Source: Chloroflexota bacterium
GTDB lineage: Bacteria > Chloroflexota > Limnocylindria > Limnocylindrales > CSP1-4
Assembly: GCA_021786265.1 (NCBI GenBank)
Contig: JAJYNP010000285.1
Location: 1 to 11,958, forward strand
Length of the DNA stretch: 11,958 nucleotides
Direction: 5' to 3'
The translations under genes and the position numbers were made by a program. The notes beneath the pieces were generated by a model. The model searched no databases. It worked only from the letters and a program-made list of their open reading frames with translations, and was not told the origin of the DNA. Below are positions 6,389-11,958 of this stretch, piece after piece (the stretch's first letter is position 1; every line of letters begins with the position of its first letter).

Positions 6389-6431
6389 CGCCCACCGCGC
6401 TGCCGCCCACCGCGCTGCCGCCCACCGCGCT
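6389..6431. repeat. 15-bp tandem repeat, nearly three copies
   Basis: CGCCCACCGCGCTGC occurs at 6389-6403 and 6404-6418, and a third copy (6419-6431) breaks off after CGCCCACCGCGCT. It lies 55 bases after the HTH gene stop and 7 bases before dyad copy 3. Confidence 0.85.
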
Positions 6432-6437
6432 CGTTTC

Positions 6438-6453
6438 GCACGTCATGTGAACG
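6438..6453 (+). promoter_or_regulatory. Dyad motif copy 3
   Basis: GCACGTCATGTGAACG on the plus strand, about 100 bases downstream of the HTH gene. A further partial site, ACACGTGT, follows at about 6462-6469. Confidence 0.45.
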
Positions 6454-6724
6454 AGACGGCGACACGTGTGGCCTGGTAGAAACGGTGGCCGACGCTGCAC
6501 ACGCAAGCCGCTGCGCGGTGCCAGGGAGCGGGTGTCAAGTTAGCCCGACGGGACAGGCTGGGGCGTCCTCGTGCAGTGGGGGCGGTCATGGACACGGCCG
6601 AGGCAGGGTAGTCATGGCCACTCCGCAGGTCACGCCGACGAAGGTTCCGGGCGCGGTCCGGGCGACAGGCAGCCCATCTGCGAGTTCCCGGTGGATCGCT
6701 CGGCCCAGCCCCGCACGCTCGCCG

Positions 6725-6740
6725 TGTTCACGTCACGTGC
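6725..6740 (-). promoter_or_regulatory. Dyad motif copy 4
   Basis: On the minus strand this reads GCACGTGACGTGAACA, the best copy, with the perfect odd-length dyad CACGT-G-ACGTG. With flanks it is an imperfect inverted repeat of copy 1, about 1.47 kb away. Confidence 0.45.
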
Positions 6741-6781
6741 GATCCTGTCCAGCCGGCCCGGGGGCGCGCATTCGGCCCGGG

Positions 6782-6832
6782 GGTGCGCAGCAGGCTGGGC
6801 GGTGCGCAGCAGGCTGGGCGGCGCGCAGCCGG
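6782..6832. repeat. 19-bp tandem repeat, two perfect copies plus a degenerate third
   Basis: GGTGCGCAGCAGGCTGGGC occurs at 6782-6800 and 6801-6819, followed by GGCGCGCAGCCGG as a diverged third unit. Confidence 0.85.
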
Positions 6833-7020
6833 TGCCCCCCGCGCGCGGCCACGGGGGGCTGCTGTTCCTCGCCCCGGGCTCCGTGATCCGGTGACCCCCC
6901 GCGCCGCCACGGCCAACGCAGACCCACGCGACCACCACCGACGCGCACGTCCTCCTCGGGCCGTGACGCGCGCCCCGGCGACACTGGCCGGCGATTGTGA
7001 GATCGGAGACGGCGAGATGC

Positions 7021-7026
7021 TAGGCT
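7021..7026 (+). promoter_or_regulatory. Candidate extended -10 box upstream of the duplicated start region
   Basis: TAGGCT is preceded by TGC (extended -10 form) and followed by 6 bases and ATG 7033, the leaderless arrangement seen at darA. That ATG opens only a 42-codon frame (7033-7161). The promoter could instead drive the oxidoreductase gene from ATG 7232. Confidence 0.35.
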
Positions 7027-7032
7027 CAATCG

Positions 7033-7161
7033 ATGGATCGGCCCCGTGATGGAAGAGTGGATGCGGTGATGGCCATGGGTGACGCGGCCAACGAGCACTC
7101 GGCCGAGGCGGGGGTGACGCGGCCAACGAGCACCGGCCGAGGCGTGGATCGGGGCGGATGA
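7033..7161 (+). other. 42-codon leader frame containing a copy of the downstream gene's N-terminus
   Basis: From ATG 7033 the frame encodes MDRPRDGRVDAVMAMGDAA and more, ending at TGA 7159. Its internal MGDAA matches the first five residues of the oxidoreductase at 7232, and GHWAEA-type text recurs in the next copy. It probably comes from repeat duplication of the 5' end of that gene. A translated leader peptide is possible but unproven. Confidence 0.25.
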
Positions 7162-7240
7162 CCGTGGATGCGGTGACTGGCCATGGGTGACGCGGCCACC
7201 GGGCACTGGGCCGAGGCGTGGGTGACTGGCCATGGGTGAC
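7058..7240. repeat. Degenerate direct repeats, four copies, the last forming the start of the 7232 gene
   Basis: The element GGCCATGGGTGACGC recurs at 7071, 7179 and 7228, with a headless copy (GGGTGACGCGGCC) at 7112. The first and third copies are preceded by GTGGATGCGGTGA (7058 and 7164) and the first three are followed by GGCCGAGGCG. Full copies carry an ATG (7075, 7183, 7232), but only 7232 opens the full reading frame. Confidence 0.85.
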
Positions 7241-7600
7241 GCCGCCAGCAGGGACCACTCGCTGGCCAACGACCTGGTCTCCTGGGGACGCGCGGCCCGG
7301 CTCGAGACCCGGGGCCGGCGCACCGGCCGCCCACGGTCGGTCGTGGTCGGATACGTCGACGAACCGGACGGCTCGGTGCTCGTCGCGGCCGGCGGCGCAC
7401 ACACGAACTGGGCGCTGAACCTGCTGGCGGATCCGTGGTGCCGGGTCGTCATCGGCGCGCGATCCTTCGAGGCCGCCGCCGAGTCGCTCGGCGACTCGGA
7501 ACATGCGCGGGCGGTCCGGGAGCTGATCCTGCGCTACGGCACGCCGTCGGAGGGGCTCGGCCACGGTCCATCGTTCCGGCTGAGGCCCGCGGAGCCATGA
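7232..7600 (+). CDS. DUF385-type (nitroreductase/deazaflavin-dependent-like) small oxidoreductase
   Basis: The 122-aa product resembles the split-barrel nitroreductase family that includes F420-dependent (Ddn-like) enzymes. RLETRGRRTGRPRSVVVGY (24-41 region) is the typical cofactor-phosphate strand-turn, and AGGAHTNWALNLLADPWCRV (53-72) matches the conserved 'NW..NL...P' segment. Bound cofactor and substrate cannot be named; F420 or flavin is possible. The product is cytoplasmic with no signal or membrane segment. ATG 7232 is the only start that gives the family's N-terminal length, but it lies in the last copy of a repeat carrying three such ATGs, and no strong ribosome site is visible. The last six codons and stop fall inside a 37-bp repeat that recurs 73 bp downstream. 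Confidence 0.72.
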   Translation: MGDAASRDHSLANDLVSWGRAARLETRGRRTGRPRSVVVGYVDEPDGSVLVAAGGAHTNWALNLLADPWCRVVIGARSFEAAAESLGDSEHARAVRELILRYGTPSEGLGHGPSFRLRPAEP

Positions 7601-7688
7601 GCGGACGCGTGCGCCCTGCAGCGCCTCGGCGTCGTTCGACGCGGTCGAGACGCTGAGGCCCGCGGAGCCATGAGCGGACGCGTGCGCC
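7579..7688. repeat. 37-bp perfect direct repeat, two copies 73 bp apart
   Basis: Identical 37-bp copies lie at 7579-7615 and 7652-7688, starting GCTGAGGCCCGCGGAGCC and ending GACGCGTGCGCC. The first includes the end of the oxidoreductase gene with its TGA (7598-7600); the second is in the gap before guaA. This looks like a local tandem duplication with intervening sequence. Confidence 0.9.
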
Positions 7689-7717
7689 GGGATGGTTCCC
7701 ATGGTGGCTTCGGCCGT

Positions 7718-7723
7718 TAGACT
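7718..7723 (+). promoter_or_regulatory. Candidate -10 box for guaA
   Basis: TAGACT in an otherwise GC-rich stretch lies 28 bases before the TTG start. TTCCCA at 7696-7701 (16-bp spacing) is a poor -35. A start of transcription near 7730 would leave a short leader with the ribosome site. Confidence 0.4.
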
Positions 7724-7741
7724 CTGCGCATCACGGGCGGG

Positions 7742-7746
7742 GGAGG
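7742..7746 (+). promoter_or_regulatory. Ribosome binding site setting the guaA start at TTG 7752
   Basis: GGAGG (within GGGGGAGGT) is 5 bases before TTG 7752. No comparable site precedes the later in-frame GTG codons, so the long N-terminal extension is probably translated. Confidence 0.6.
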
Positions 7747-7751
7747 TGGCG

Positions 7752-9641
7752 TTGCAGGACGAGGAGACGGTCGCGGGGCACCCCGCGGAGCGGGCGGCCA
7801 AGACCGGCGACAGGTCGGCGCACGCCGGGGGCGGCGCGGTGCCGTCCGGCGAGAGTGCGGGCGACCACGAGCGGCCGGCCAGGCCGGGGCGCGGCAAGAC
7901 GATCCACGGCGAGGCGGCCAATGCCGGGCACCGGGTGCTCGCACCGGACGATGCCGAGGTGGAGGCGTACCTCGAGACCGCGCTGCACGCCCCCGCGCCG
8001 GAGCGCCCGCTCGTCGACCGCCCTGGCGGAGGCGTCCCCCGGGGCGAGGGCAGTGCGGCCCACCCGGACACCGTCGTCGTGCTCGACTTCGGCAGCCAGT
8101 ACGCGCAGCTGATCGCCCGCCGCGTGCGCGAACTGCACGTCTACTCCGAGCTCCTCCCGTTCGACACGCCGTGGCCGGAGATCGCCCGCCGCAACCCCTG
8201 CGCGATCATCCTGTCCGGGGGACCCAGCAGCGTGTACGACGAGGGCGCCCCGCACCCCGACCCCGAGCTCTGGGCCGGGGGCGTGCCGATGCTCGGCATC
8301 TGCTACGGCCTGCAGCTCATGGCCGAGGAACTGGGCGGCGAGGTGGTGCCGGCGGTTAAGCGCGAGTACGGACCGGCGACCATCCAGGTGGTCGAACGCG
8401 ACGGCGCGGGTGAGCGGACGCGCCTGTTCGCCGGCACGCCGCGCGAGCAGCCCGTCTGGATGAGCCACGGCGACTCGATCGTGCGCGTGCCGGACGGCTT
8501 CCGCCCGACTGCCCAGACCGCCTCGACCCCCATCGCGGGGATGGCGGACGTCCGCCGCCGCCTCTACGGGATCCAGTTCCACCCGGAGGTGGTTCACACC
8601 CCGTCCGGACGGGACCTCCTCCGGAACTTCGTGCTGGGCATCGCGGGCGCGCGGCCGACGTGGACCCCGGCCAACTTCATCGAATCCACGGTCGCCGAGA
8701 TCCGGTCGCGCGTGGACGCGCACGCCCGGGCGACCGGATCGGACGGCAAGGTCATCTGCGCCCTCTCCGGTGGCGTCGACTCGGCGGTGGCCGCGACACT
8801 CGTCCATCGCGCGGTCGGCGACCGGCTGACCTGCATCTACGTGGATCACGGGCTGATGCGGAAGAAGGAATCAGAGCTGCTCCGGGCCACGTTCGAGCGG
8901 AACCTCGGGATGCGCCTGGTCATGGTCGACGCGCGGGAGCGGTTCCTGGCGCGACTGGCGGGTGTCGTGGATCCGGAGCAGAAGCGCCGGATCATCGGCG
9001 ACGAGTTCATCCGCGTCTTCGAAGAGGAGGCGGCCGAGCTCGGCGAGATCGACTTCCTGACCCAGGGCACGCTCTATCCCGACGTGATCGAGTCCACGGC
9101 GCCCGAGACGAAGGCGGCGCAGAAGATCAAGACGCACCACAACGTCGGCGGGTTGCCCAGCGACCTGCGGTTCCAGCTGATCGAGCCGCTGCGGTACCTG
9201 TTCAAGGACGAGGTCCGGCAGGTCGGGCTCGCGCTCGGGTTGCCCGAGGCGATGGTCCAGCGGCAGCCGTTCCCCGGTCCGGGGCTCGCGATCCGGATCA
9301 TCGGCGAGGTGACCGCCGAGCGGCTCGACACGCTCCGCGAGGCGGACTGGATCGTGATCGACGAGATCAAGGCGGCCGGGCTGTACCGGGCCGTCTGGCA
9401 GAGCTTCGCGATCCTGACGCCGGTCCGCAGCGTGGGGGTCATGGGCGACGGCCGCACGTACGCGAACGTGGTGGCGATCCGGGCCGTCACGAGCGACGAT
9501 GGGATGACGGCCGACTGGGCCAAGCTCCCCTACGACGTCCTGGGGAAGATCAGTTCACGGATCGTCAACGAGGTGCCCGGCGTGAACCGGGTGGTCTACG
9601 ACATCAGCAGCAAGCCACCAGCGACCATCGAGTGGGAGTGA
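7752..9641 (+). CDS. guaA: GMP synthase (glutamine-hydrolysing) with N-terminal extension
   Basis: GuaA aminates XMP to GMP using glutamine and ATP, the step after GuaB3. From TTG 7752 the product is 629 aa against the usual 510-525. Residues 1-105 are an Ala/Gly/Glu/Arg-rich extension with no recognised domain, apart from a short helix-like stretch ([15 protein letters not shown], about 67-81). The class I amidotransferase domain begins at [18 protein letters not shown], with nucleophile C184 in GICYGLQ and the His-Glu pair in GIQFHPEV. The ATP-pyrophosphatase P-loop is SGGVDS (339-344), and the C-terminal dimerisation domain ends in KPPATIEWE. All catalytic motifs are intact. TTG 7752 has GGAGG 5 bases upstream; no start codon occurs close to the catalytic domain. 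GTG 9638/9644 of the next gene overlaps or abuts its stop. Confidence 0.95.
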   Translation: MQDEETVAGHPAERAAKTGDRSAHAGGGAVPSGESAGDHERPARPGRGKTIHGEAANAGHRVLAPDDAEVEAYLETALHAPAPERPLVDRPGGGVPRGEGSAAHPDTVVVLDFGSQYAQLIARRVRELHVYSELLPFDTPWPEIARRNPCAIILSGGPSSVYDEGAPHPDPELWAGGVPMLGICYGLQLMAEELGGEVVPAVKREYGPATIQVVERDGAGERTRLFAGTPREQPVWMSHGDSIVRVPDGFRPTAQTASTPIAGMADVRRRLYGIQFHPEVVHTPSGRDLLRNFVLGIAGARPTWTPANFIESTVAEIRSRVDAHARATGSDGKVICALSGGVDSAVAATLVHRAVGDRLTCIYVDHGLMRKKESELLRATFERNLGMRLVMVDARERFLARLAGVVDPEQKRRIIGDEFIRVFEEEAAELGEIDFLTQGTLYPDVIESTAPETKAAQKIKTHHNVGGLPSDLRFQLIEPLRYLFKDEVRQVGLALGLPEAMVQRQPFPGPGLAIRIIGEVTAERLDTLREADWIVIDEIKAAGLYRAVWQSFAILTPVRSVGVMGDGRTYANVVAIRAVTSDDGMTADWAKLPYDVLGKISSRIVNEVPGVNRVVYDISSKPPATIEWE

Positions 9642-9643
9642 GC

Positions 9644-10249
9644 GTGGACGAGCGCGTGCGCCCAGCGCAATCGCCAGCGACGAGCGACCCGGACGACCTG
9701 CAGCCGGGTGATCCCCCGGCGCCGCCGTCTCTTCCGCCGATCGACCCGTCGGACCCGAGCGCCCCGGTGTTCGATGCGGCCGGGGATCCCCTGCCCGCCC
9801 GCACGTTCGCGCCCGGGATCGACGATGCCGCCCTCGGTTTCTCCTCGACGGTCCGCGAACCGCCTGGCTGCCAGTGGTGTGGCGCGCCGCTTCCCGAGCC
9901 GGATCTCGCCACCTGTCCGTCGTGCGGCGCCGCGCTCAGGCCCGTGGCCGGGCTGCCGGACATCCCGGGCGTCACCGTGGCGCCCGCCGACGTGCGCCGC
10001 ACGGTGCGCGACGTCAGCCCCGAGATCCGCGCGCTGGTCGCGCCCCCGGTGACCGACGAGATCGCGCGGCCGGGTGCGCGTCCCGAGCTGGGCCCGCCCG
10101 ACTCCACCGTGCGCCGAGCTATGCTCGAACTGGAACTCGAGGCCCGCGGGTCCAGGCCCACCGAGCCCGAGCCGCCCGACGGCGAGGCGACGGAGCCCGG
10201 TGCGACCCCGGACGGCGGAGCCCCCGACCCCCCGCCGGGCACGCAGTAG
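9644..10249 (+). CDS. Zinc-ribbon protein of unknown function
   Basis: The 201-aa product has a Pro/Asp/Ala-rich, probably disordered N-terminus (1-72). A zinc ribbon follows with two CxxC knuckles (C76/C79 and C91/C94, 11 residues apart), then a short conserved-looking stretch (GLPDIPGVTVAPADVRRTVRD is its core, split around 103-123). The acidic Pro-rich tail (170-201) also looks disordered. No membrane segment or signal peptide is visible. I recognise no named family; a structural zinc ribbon for protein or nucleic-acid contacts is a guess. GTG 9644 has GGGAG 5 bases upstream, inside the guaA stop region, so translation is probably coupled to guaA; GTG 9638 is an alternative that overlaps the guaA stop. 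The composition and the guaA linkage support a real gene. Confidence 0.7.
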   Translation: MDERVRPAQSPATSDPDDLQPGDPPAPPSLPPIDPSDPSAPVFDAAGDPLPARTFAPGIDDAALGFSSTVREPPGCQWCGAPLPEPDLATCPSCGAALRPVAGLPDIPGVTVAPADVRRTVRDVSPEIRALVAPPVTDEIARPGARPELGPPDSTVRRAMLELELEARGSRPTEPEPPDGEATEPGATPDGGAPDPPPGTQ

Positions 10250-10251
10250 CC

Positions 10252-10266
10252 AGCCGGAGCCCGGCT
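10252..10266 (+). terminator. Short GC hairpin after the zinc-ribbon gene
   Basis: AGCCGG, loop AGC, CCGGCT starts 2 bases after the TAG stop (10247-10249). The stem is a perfect 6 bp but no T-tract follows. It precedes the next candidate promoter at 10330, which supports a transcript boundary here. Confidence 0.35.
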
Positions 10267-10329
10267 CGGCGGGTCTGGGCGCGGCCACCGTGGACGGCGC
10301 CGGGGCGCCCGCGGTCCTCCTCCCGCGGC

Positions 10330-10335
10330 TATCCT
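10330..10335 (+). promoter_or_regulatory. Candidate -10 box placed for a leaderless transcript
   Basis: TATCCT is followed by exactly 7 bases and then GTG 10343, the same spacing as at darA. No Shine-Dalgarno sequence precedes the GTG. Confidence 0.4.
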
Positions 10336-10342
10336 CGGCGGC

Positions 10343-10819
10343 GTGCACACCAGACTGCCCGTCCCAGGCCCCTCGTACCTCAAGGAAGAGCCGGTCCCCC
10401 TTACCGCCGCGCCCGGCGAGACCCCCGCGACGGCCCTGGTCGGGATGACCAGGCCGTCGGCGACCGACGACGGCTGGTGGCTTGCCGTCCTCTTCGTCCA
10501 CGACGAGGACGGCATCGTCGAGGCGGAGGAGCTGGCACCGCGCGCCGGTCCTCCGCCCGTTCCGCCGCTGTACGTCATGGGGCCCGCCCTGGCCGGTGCG
10601 CTCTCCGGGCTGATCCTCGAGGAAGGGGGCCGGCAGCAGCTCCGGCTTGCGTTGCCGCCGTCGAGCGACGGGGGGCATCCGTGGCGCCAACCCCTCGTCC
10701 TGCGCATGGCGATCCGGTGGGAGCCGATGCGGGCCGCGACCATGCGTCCGTCGGAGCTGGCGCAGGCGGCGCTGCATGCGTTCCGGCGGTCGCTGCTCGC
10801 CGCCGGTAGCCCGGCATGA
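10343..10819 (+). CDS. Hypothetical protein, 158 aa, unrecognised
   Basis: I do not recognise a family. The product opens with MHTRLPVPGPSYLKEEP and has a central GWWLAVLFVHDEDGIVEAEEL segment (about 44-64) that looks like paired strands. After that come an acidic turn, a Pro-rich linker and a C-terminal helix-rich part (about 125-155: MRAATMRPSELAQAAL). There are no cysteine clusters, signal peptide or clear membrane helix, so it is probably cytoplasmic. GTG 10343 is chosen for the -10 box 7 bases upstream. It is followed after 19 bases by the membrane protein gene, probably in the same transcript. Codon composition is like its neighbours. Confidence 0.6.
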   Translation: MHTRLPVPGPSYLKEEPVPLTAAPGETPATALVGMTRPSATDDGWWLAVLFVHDEDGIVEAEELAPRAGPPPVPPLYVMGPALAGALSGLILEEGGRQQLRLALPPSSDGGHPWRQPLVLRMAIRWEPMRAATMRPSELAQAALHAFRRSLLAAGSPA

Positions 10820-10838
10820 GACTCGCGGGCGGTCGGGC

Positions 10839-11759
10839 ATGATGTCGGCCATCCGCGGCGTCCTGGCATCGCCCTCGACGTGGGCGGTGGGGGCGGCCGG
10901 GTTCCTCGCACGCGGCGGCGTCCTGGTGTTCGCCCTGCCCATCCTCTCGCTCCCAACGCCGGTCGGCGTGACGCTGCTGGTGCCGCCGCTGTCCGTGACC
11001 ACGAGCGGCATCTCGTCCGGCTTCGTGCCCGAGCTGCTCGCGGTGGGCGCGGCGGTCACCGTGCTCGTGGCGGTCGGGCTGCTGCTCGGCGCGCTGTCGG
11101 ATACCGTGGAGTACGAGCGCCTGGTCGGCCTGGCCGCGCCCCGCCCCGCCGCCCCGCACCCCCGAGGCGGAACGCCCCGGCTGGTCGGAAGGCTCGTCGG
11201 GGTGGAGATCCTGGCGCTCCTGCCGGCGATCGCCATGTCGATCGTCGCCGCGAGCCGGCTGATCGCCGTCGGGGAGCAGGAGTACCTGCTCCCCTCGTCG
11301 ACCAGCGTGCCGTACGTCGCGCGCGTTCTGCAGGGTGCGTGGACGGCGGTGATCGCGCTGGGTGCGTGCCTGCTCCTGGCCGATGTCGTGAACGCGCTCC
11401 TCTCGCGCCGGTTGCTGCGGGATGCGTACTGTCCCGACACGGCTCCGGCTGCCGGGCTTCCCGGGTCCGCGGCCCGCGCCGCGCATGCCCTGCCGCGCCT
11501 CGCGTGGATTGCCGCCACGTGGCTGGCGGCGTGGATCGTCACGTTCGCCTCGCTCGCGCCCGGGCTGCTCGCCATCGCGCTCGCCTGGCCGGCGGTCCGG
11601 GACACGTATGTGGCGACGCTGTCCAGCACACCACCGGCGCCCGTCGACCTCATCGTCACGACCGTCGCGTTCGTGGCCGCGTGGATCGCCGCGCTGCTGG
11701 TCGCGGGCGTCGGGTCTGCGCTCCGGGCCGCCCTGTGGAGCATCGGCGCGCTGCCGTGA
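10839..11759 (+). CDS. Polytopic membrane protein of unknown function, about six helices
   Basis: The 306-aa product has hydrophobic segments at about residues 15-37, 65-86, 118-144, 165-185, 222-250 and 269-295, consistent with six membrane spans. A Pro/Arg-rich loop lies at about 100-117 and a cysteine-containing loop (LLRDAYCPDTAP) at about 192-203. There is no signature of a transporter family that I know, and no ATP-binding or catalytic motif. ATG 10839 and ATG 10842 are adjacent; neither has a strong ribosome site, so coupling to the gene ending at 10819 is likely. A longer frame upstream (to 10647) encodes an Arg-rich stretch overlapping the previous gene and is rejected as its start. 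Confidence 0.7.
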   Translation: MMSAIRGVLASPSTWAVGAAGFLARGGVLVFALPILSLPTPVGVTLLVPPLSVTTSGISSGFVPELLAVGAAVTVLVAVGLLLGALSDTVEYERLVGLAAPRPAAPHPRGGTPRLVGRLVGVEILALLPAIAMSIVAASRLIAVGEQEYLLPSSTSVPYVARVLQGAWTAVIALGACLLLADVVNALLSRRLLRDAYCPDTAPAAGLPGSAARAAHALPRLAWIAATWLAAWIVTFASLAPGLLAIALAWPAVRDTYVATLSSTPPAPVDLIVTTVAFVAAWIAALLVAGVGSALRAALWSIGALP

Positions 11760-11782
11760 GGGGCGTGCGGGGGGGCCTCTGC

Positions 11783-11788
11783 TACACT
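11783..11788 (+). promoter_or_regulatory. Candidate extended -10 box for the last gene
   Basis: TACACT is preceded by TGC (extended -10 form) and lies 43 bases before ATG 11832. The leader contains AGGAGG at 11812-11817. Confidence 0.45.
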
Positions 11789-11831
11789 CGCCCGACTTGA
11801 GGGATCTCCCCAGGAGGCGCCAGCCAGGCAG

Positions 11832-11958
11832 ATGGACCAGATCCTCACGCCGGTCGGGGACGCGATCACCACGTTCCTGAACGACCAGCACGTCCAGCTC
11901 GTCGGCCGGGCGATCGCGCTCTACGTCGTGCTGCTCTGGCTGGCCTGCGCCTACTGGG
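11832..11958 (+). CDS. Membrane protein, 5' end only
   Basis: Forty-two codons are visible before the window ends. The product begins MDQILTPVGDAITTFLND, then HVQLVGRAIALY and a hydrophobic run (about residues 26-42: RAIALYVVLLWLACAYW) that is almost certainly a membrane helix. A zinc-ribbon or other domain may follow, but nothing beyond the helix can be seen. AGGAGG at 11812-11817 is 14 bases before ATG 11832, longer than ideal; no other in-frame start lies between them. It has its own candidate -10 box at 11783. Function unknown. Confidence 0.6.
   Translation, partial: MDQILTPVGDAITTFLNDQHVQLVGRAIALYVVLLWLACAYW

Larger units (their letters stand above)
6335..7231. other. Roughly 900-bp repeat-rich region without a convincing gene
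   Basis: Open frames here encode only Arg/Ala/Pro-rich peptides with no recognisable domain and look like chance frames in GC-rich DNA. The region carries a 15-bp repeat (6389-6431), dyad copies 3 and 4, a 19-bp repeat (6782-6832), and a degenerate array running into the oxidoreductase gene (7058-7240). I see no tRNA, integrase, transposase or att-like site. Confidence 0.6.

Noticed and set aside
6571..6894. Possible small gene in the island
   Set aside because: No ribosome site, biased composition, and its sequence runs through a 19-bp tandem repeat.
7058..7240. CRISPR-like array
   Set aside because: Repeat copies are unequal, overlap a gene start, and the intervals differ in length; no cas gene is present.
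7689..7751. Purine-type riboswitch before guaA
   Set aside because: The leader from the predicted transcription start to the TTG is only about 20 bases, too short for a known purine aptamer, and no conserved core is seen.
6728..8071. 447-codon open frame on the minus strand across the repeat region and guaA 5' end
   Set aside because: It runs through several repeats and antisense to two genes, with low-complexity Arg/Pro/Ala composition.
9596..11872. 758-codon open frame on the minus strand
   Set aside because: It is antisense to four plausible plus-strand genes, is Arg/Pro/Ser/Ala-rich, and has no recognisable domain; long antisense frames are expected at this GC content.

Overview
The window is very GC-rich (GC dominates third codon positions) and densely coding. 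I see no tRNA, rRNA, CRISPR array or transposase. The gene set points to a Chloroflexota-type bacterium, possibly a Limnocylindria/Ellin6529-like lineage: GuaB3-type IMP dehydrogenase, a DarA/YaaQ c-di-AMP receptor near thymidylate kinase, an R3H-domain protein, a DUF385-type oxidoreductase, and start codons placed directly after -10 boxes. That placement is inference; a high-GC actinobacterium is less likely because the tmk/darA pairing is not typical there.

Layout. (1) 1-2535: the end of an R3H-domain protein gene, then tmk with an apparent ACG start codon. Next come a minus-strand GAF-GGDEF gene whose active site is degenerate and, divergent from it, darA. In Firmicutes tmk and yaaQ/darA are neighbours; here an inverted c-di-GMP-type gene lies between them. 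(2) 2536-5085: a 20-bp tandem repeat, a minus-strand threonine dehydratase-like gene, and guaB3. The last two are divergent and share one symmetrical TATA element. (3) 5086-7751: a repeat-rich accessory island between guaB3 and guaA. It holds an XRE HTH protein fused to a nuclease-like domain, four copies of a dyad motif (CACGT-S-AYGTG type) in two inverted pairs around that gene, several minisatellites, and a DUF385-family oxidoreductase gene whose 5' and 3' ends are both repeated. (4) 7752-11958: guaA with a roughly 105-residue N-terminal extension, followed by a zinc-ribbon protein, an unrecognised 158-aa protein, a six-helix membrane protein and the start of another membrane protein.

How the genes work together. 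GuaB3 (IMP to XMP) and GuaA (XMP to GMP) are consecutive steps of guanine nucleotide synthesis, and the island separates them. Tmk supplies dTDP. DarA and the GGDEF-like protein are probably a c-di-AMP receptor and a c-di-GMP-binding or otherwise non-catalytic protein expressed from one divergent intergenic region. The most novel-looking element is the HTH/nuclease-like gene with its four flanking dyads, one of which ends one base before its start codon.
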